Source of the DNA: Ceriagrion tenellum
Taxonomy: Eukaryota > Arthropoda > Insecta > Odonata > Coenagrionidae
DNA: 64,000 bases
NCBI GenBank assembly: GCA_963169105.1
Contig: OY720636.1
Location: 132,713,233-132,777,232 of the forward strand
Direction of reading: 5' to 3'
In this document: positions 62,401-64,000 of the stretch, in pieces
Layout: the number at the start of each line of letters is the position of its first letter
How positions within the stretch are numbered: the first letter of the stretch is position 1
The notes under the pieces: generated by a model
Told to the model about the DNA's origin: nothing
Databases searched by the model: none
Seen by the model: the letters and a program-made list of their open reading frames with translations, nothing else
Program-made: the position numbers and the translations under genes

Positions 62401-62870
62401 CCTGAAGCAGTTGTTAATGTATCAAACTTTAATTGGCGGCACTCAGGGATGTAAAGCTTCAGGAAGCTGAGCGATGCGTTGTGTAGGAACTAAACGAAAT
62501 GAAAGTGGGCAATGATTTATTTGAATAGATTGCTTTACACATTTTCGAGTTTTAAATACTCGATATCTGAAATAAATGGCGGATACCAAATTCATTCAAT
62601 ATCCATTGTCTCTTGCGTTTATGAGCACCATGAATAAAAGCACCCTTAACTTCTAACGGTTTATAAGAAAGAATAATTTTTAATTTTCTCTTTAATTAAG
62701 TACAACTATAGCGACTCTTTGTTCACACATCAACCACCAAACATGCCTCCTGTTCTTAGCACTTTTCGCTCTTTCTGGTCTATCTCCTCCTAAAATCTTC
62801 CTCTTGTCTCCTTAGCCTTGCGGCATATTTAATAATTAGGGTTGTTTGAGCGAGATATCATTTTACATAA
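59401..62870. other. Non-coding DNA, nothing confident
   Basis: A C/T-rich patch lies at 60780-61010. Minus-strand frames at 61888-62121 (77 codons) and 62055-62336 (93 codons) overlap in different frames with non-low-complexity composition, but they show no motif I recognise. They could be decayed transposon coding sequence or chance. Confidence 0.35.
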
Positions 62871-62878
62871 GCCTCACT

Positions 62879-62917
62879 TATTTCGGCCTTGCCATATATA
62901 TATATATAAATAAATAA

Positions 62918-62970
<53 letters not shown>

Positions 62971-62994
62971 CATATAAAAATATCATATAAATAT

Positions 62995-63038
<44 letters not shown>

Positions 63039-63045
63039 CATATTT
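62879..63045. repeat. Compound microsatellite (TA)n, (TAAA)n, (CA)n
   Basis: Alternating TA runs occupy 62877-62967, interrupted by a short (AAAT)n stretch. A further A/T segment leads to (CA)n at 62994-63016 followed by (TA)n to about 63038. Length polymorphism is expected. Confidence 0.97.
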
Positions 63046-63470
63046 TTAATGATAATAAGATATCAGCCACTTATCCCAATGCTATTCCAGTAATTTGCCA
63101 AAAAATGCCTGTCATTTTTCATGGTAAATGTTAAAGGTGTGCACCGCAGAAAAACTTTTTTTTTAAACAAAGAATTTTTCAGGGGTAGATGTCTTCACAA
63201 AATTAATTGTATGAAATTTTTTAGTACTGCTATAAATAAGTCAATTTCAAAAAGCAATTAATTTCACAGAATCTTTAAAAAAACCTAAGATTTCAAAGGC
63301 GTTTTCACAATGTAGCGTTAAAAAATCGGTCAAGTTTTAAATTTATTGATGTATTTCTTGCAAGTCTCTGTGAATTTAAGTAATCGAATAGGGCGTTTAT
63401 TAATTGCTCAATTTATATTGTGATGCCTATTTTATGCCACTTAGAGGCGCGTAAACTTATAATTTAAATG
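63046..63470. other. AT-rich non-coding DNA, nothing recognised
   Basis: No gene, repeat or structure identified. Confidence 0.5.
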
Positions 63471-63479
63471 TGTTTTCCA

Positions 63480-64000
63480 TGATGGCTTGGAAAAAAAACT
63501 CGCACAGAGCACCTCTAGAGCATTGGACCGACCTCATTCATACACGCTATCGTCGGAGAGAGGGCTGTGAAGCCCTCGGACGAAAACTCCATCCCTTCAC
63601 CTCCACCGACTCCCTTCTCAAACTCCATTCATCGCCTTCCTCGCCAATCCCTCCCTCCCTCACTCCTCCCCCGCCCACCCCCCTCTCGATCCTTCACGAC
63701 TCCCCGTGGAATACCCTCCCTCTTCCCCCACCCTCCTACCGAAAACCCTGACAACCGTCGAACGCCCCCGCCGCATCTGAACCCTTTTTTCCACACCTCC
63801 CCCCCCGTCCTTGTGAGTCAATCCTAACCCTTTTTCCCTCCCTCCCCCTTTCCCCATCTCATCCTTTAACCCTCGTGTATGTATGTACTACTACCACTGC
63901 CTGCCTACCCATCTCTTCCCCTCTTCCTTCCAACCCGCTCGCAACCCCCCGCTGTACTTCGGCAGTTTGCCCTTCCCGCTAAACCCACTGCCCCAGAATT
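63480..64000. other. C-rich island running off the window edge
   Basis: Plus-strand runs of CCCTCC and CCCCCAC dominate. Open frames on both strands are compositional. The island continues beyond the window, so its full extent and any associated promoter cannot be judged. Confidence 0.4.

Noticed and set aside
1..64000. CRISPR arrays, operons, ribosome binding sites and riboswitches
   Set aside because: No regularly spaced repeats were seen, and the retroelement content points to a eukaryotic arthropod genome, where these bacterial features are not expected.

Overview
The window looks like a gene-poor stretch of a large arthropod genome, most likely an insect. Composition is AT-rich overall, broken by short CpG/pyrimidine-rich or purine-rich islands. 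No convincing multi-exon protein-coding gene, rRNA, intact tRNA or CRISPR array could be supported on either strand. The arthropod assignment rests on the retroelement types and on a short conserved repeat end near 37.1 kb. The order is not determined.

What can be read is mostly transposon debris. Four broken non-LTR retrotransposon (LINE) reverse-transcriptase remnants are visible. A CR1/Jockey-like copy lies at about 18.29-19.80 kb (+). Two copies of a second family lie at about 13.90-14.89 kb (-) and 49.81-50.19 kb (-). A third family lies at 41.35-42.21 kb (+) and is the least decayed, with one frame interrupted only by three stop codons. Two tRNA-derived SINE-like fragments (16.4 kb +, 51.3 kb -) carry recognisable RNA polymerase III B boxes and share a sequence block.

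Small non-autonomous or foldback elements are frequent: 5.03-5.61 kb (TTAA-type ends, degenerate), 8.71-8.83 kb, 30.55-30.82 kb, 32.93-33.16 kb, 33.50-33.76 kb (Tc1/mariner-like termini) and 48.66-48.85 kb. The last is the most interesting object here: a nearly complete palindrome in which each arm carries hammerhead-ribozyme-like core boxes, and one arm also has a perfect 6-bp stem I. A 49-nt near-perfect hairpin stands alone at 55.91 kb.

CpG-rich or C/T-rich islands lie near 2.5, 6.6, 9.3, 22.9-24.1, 34.2-35.7, 38.6-39.3, 47.7-48.5, 50.6-51.1, 58.7-59.4 and 63.5-64.0 kb. The one at 34.2-35.7 kb is the best candidate for a promoter or first exon of a gene whose body lies outside or is not recognisable here. 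Long open frames inside these islands are explained by skewed base composition, because C/T-rich strands contain few stop codons. A (TA)n/(CA)n microsatellite sits at 62.9-63.0 kb. The rest is AT-rich intergenic or intronic DNA in which I see nothing specific.
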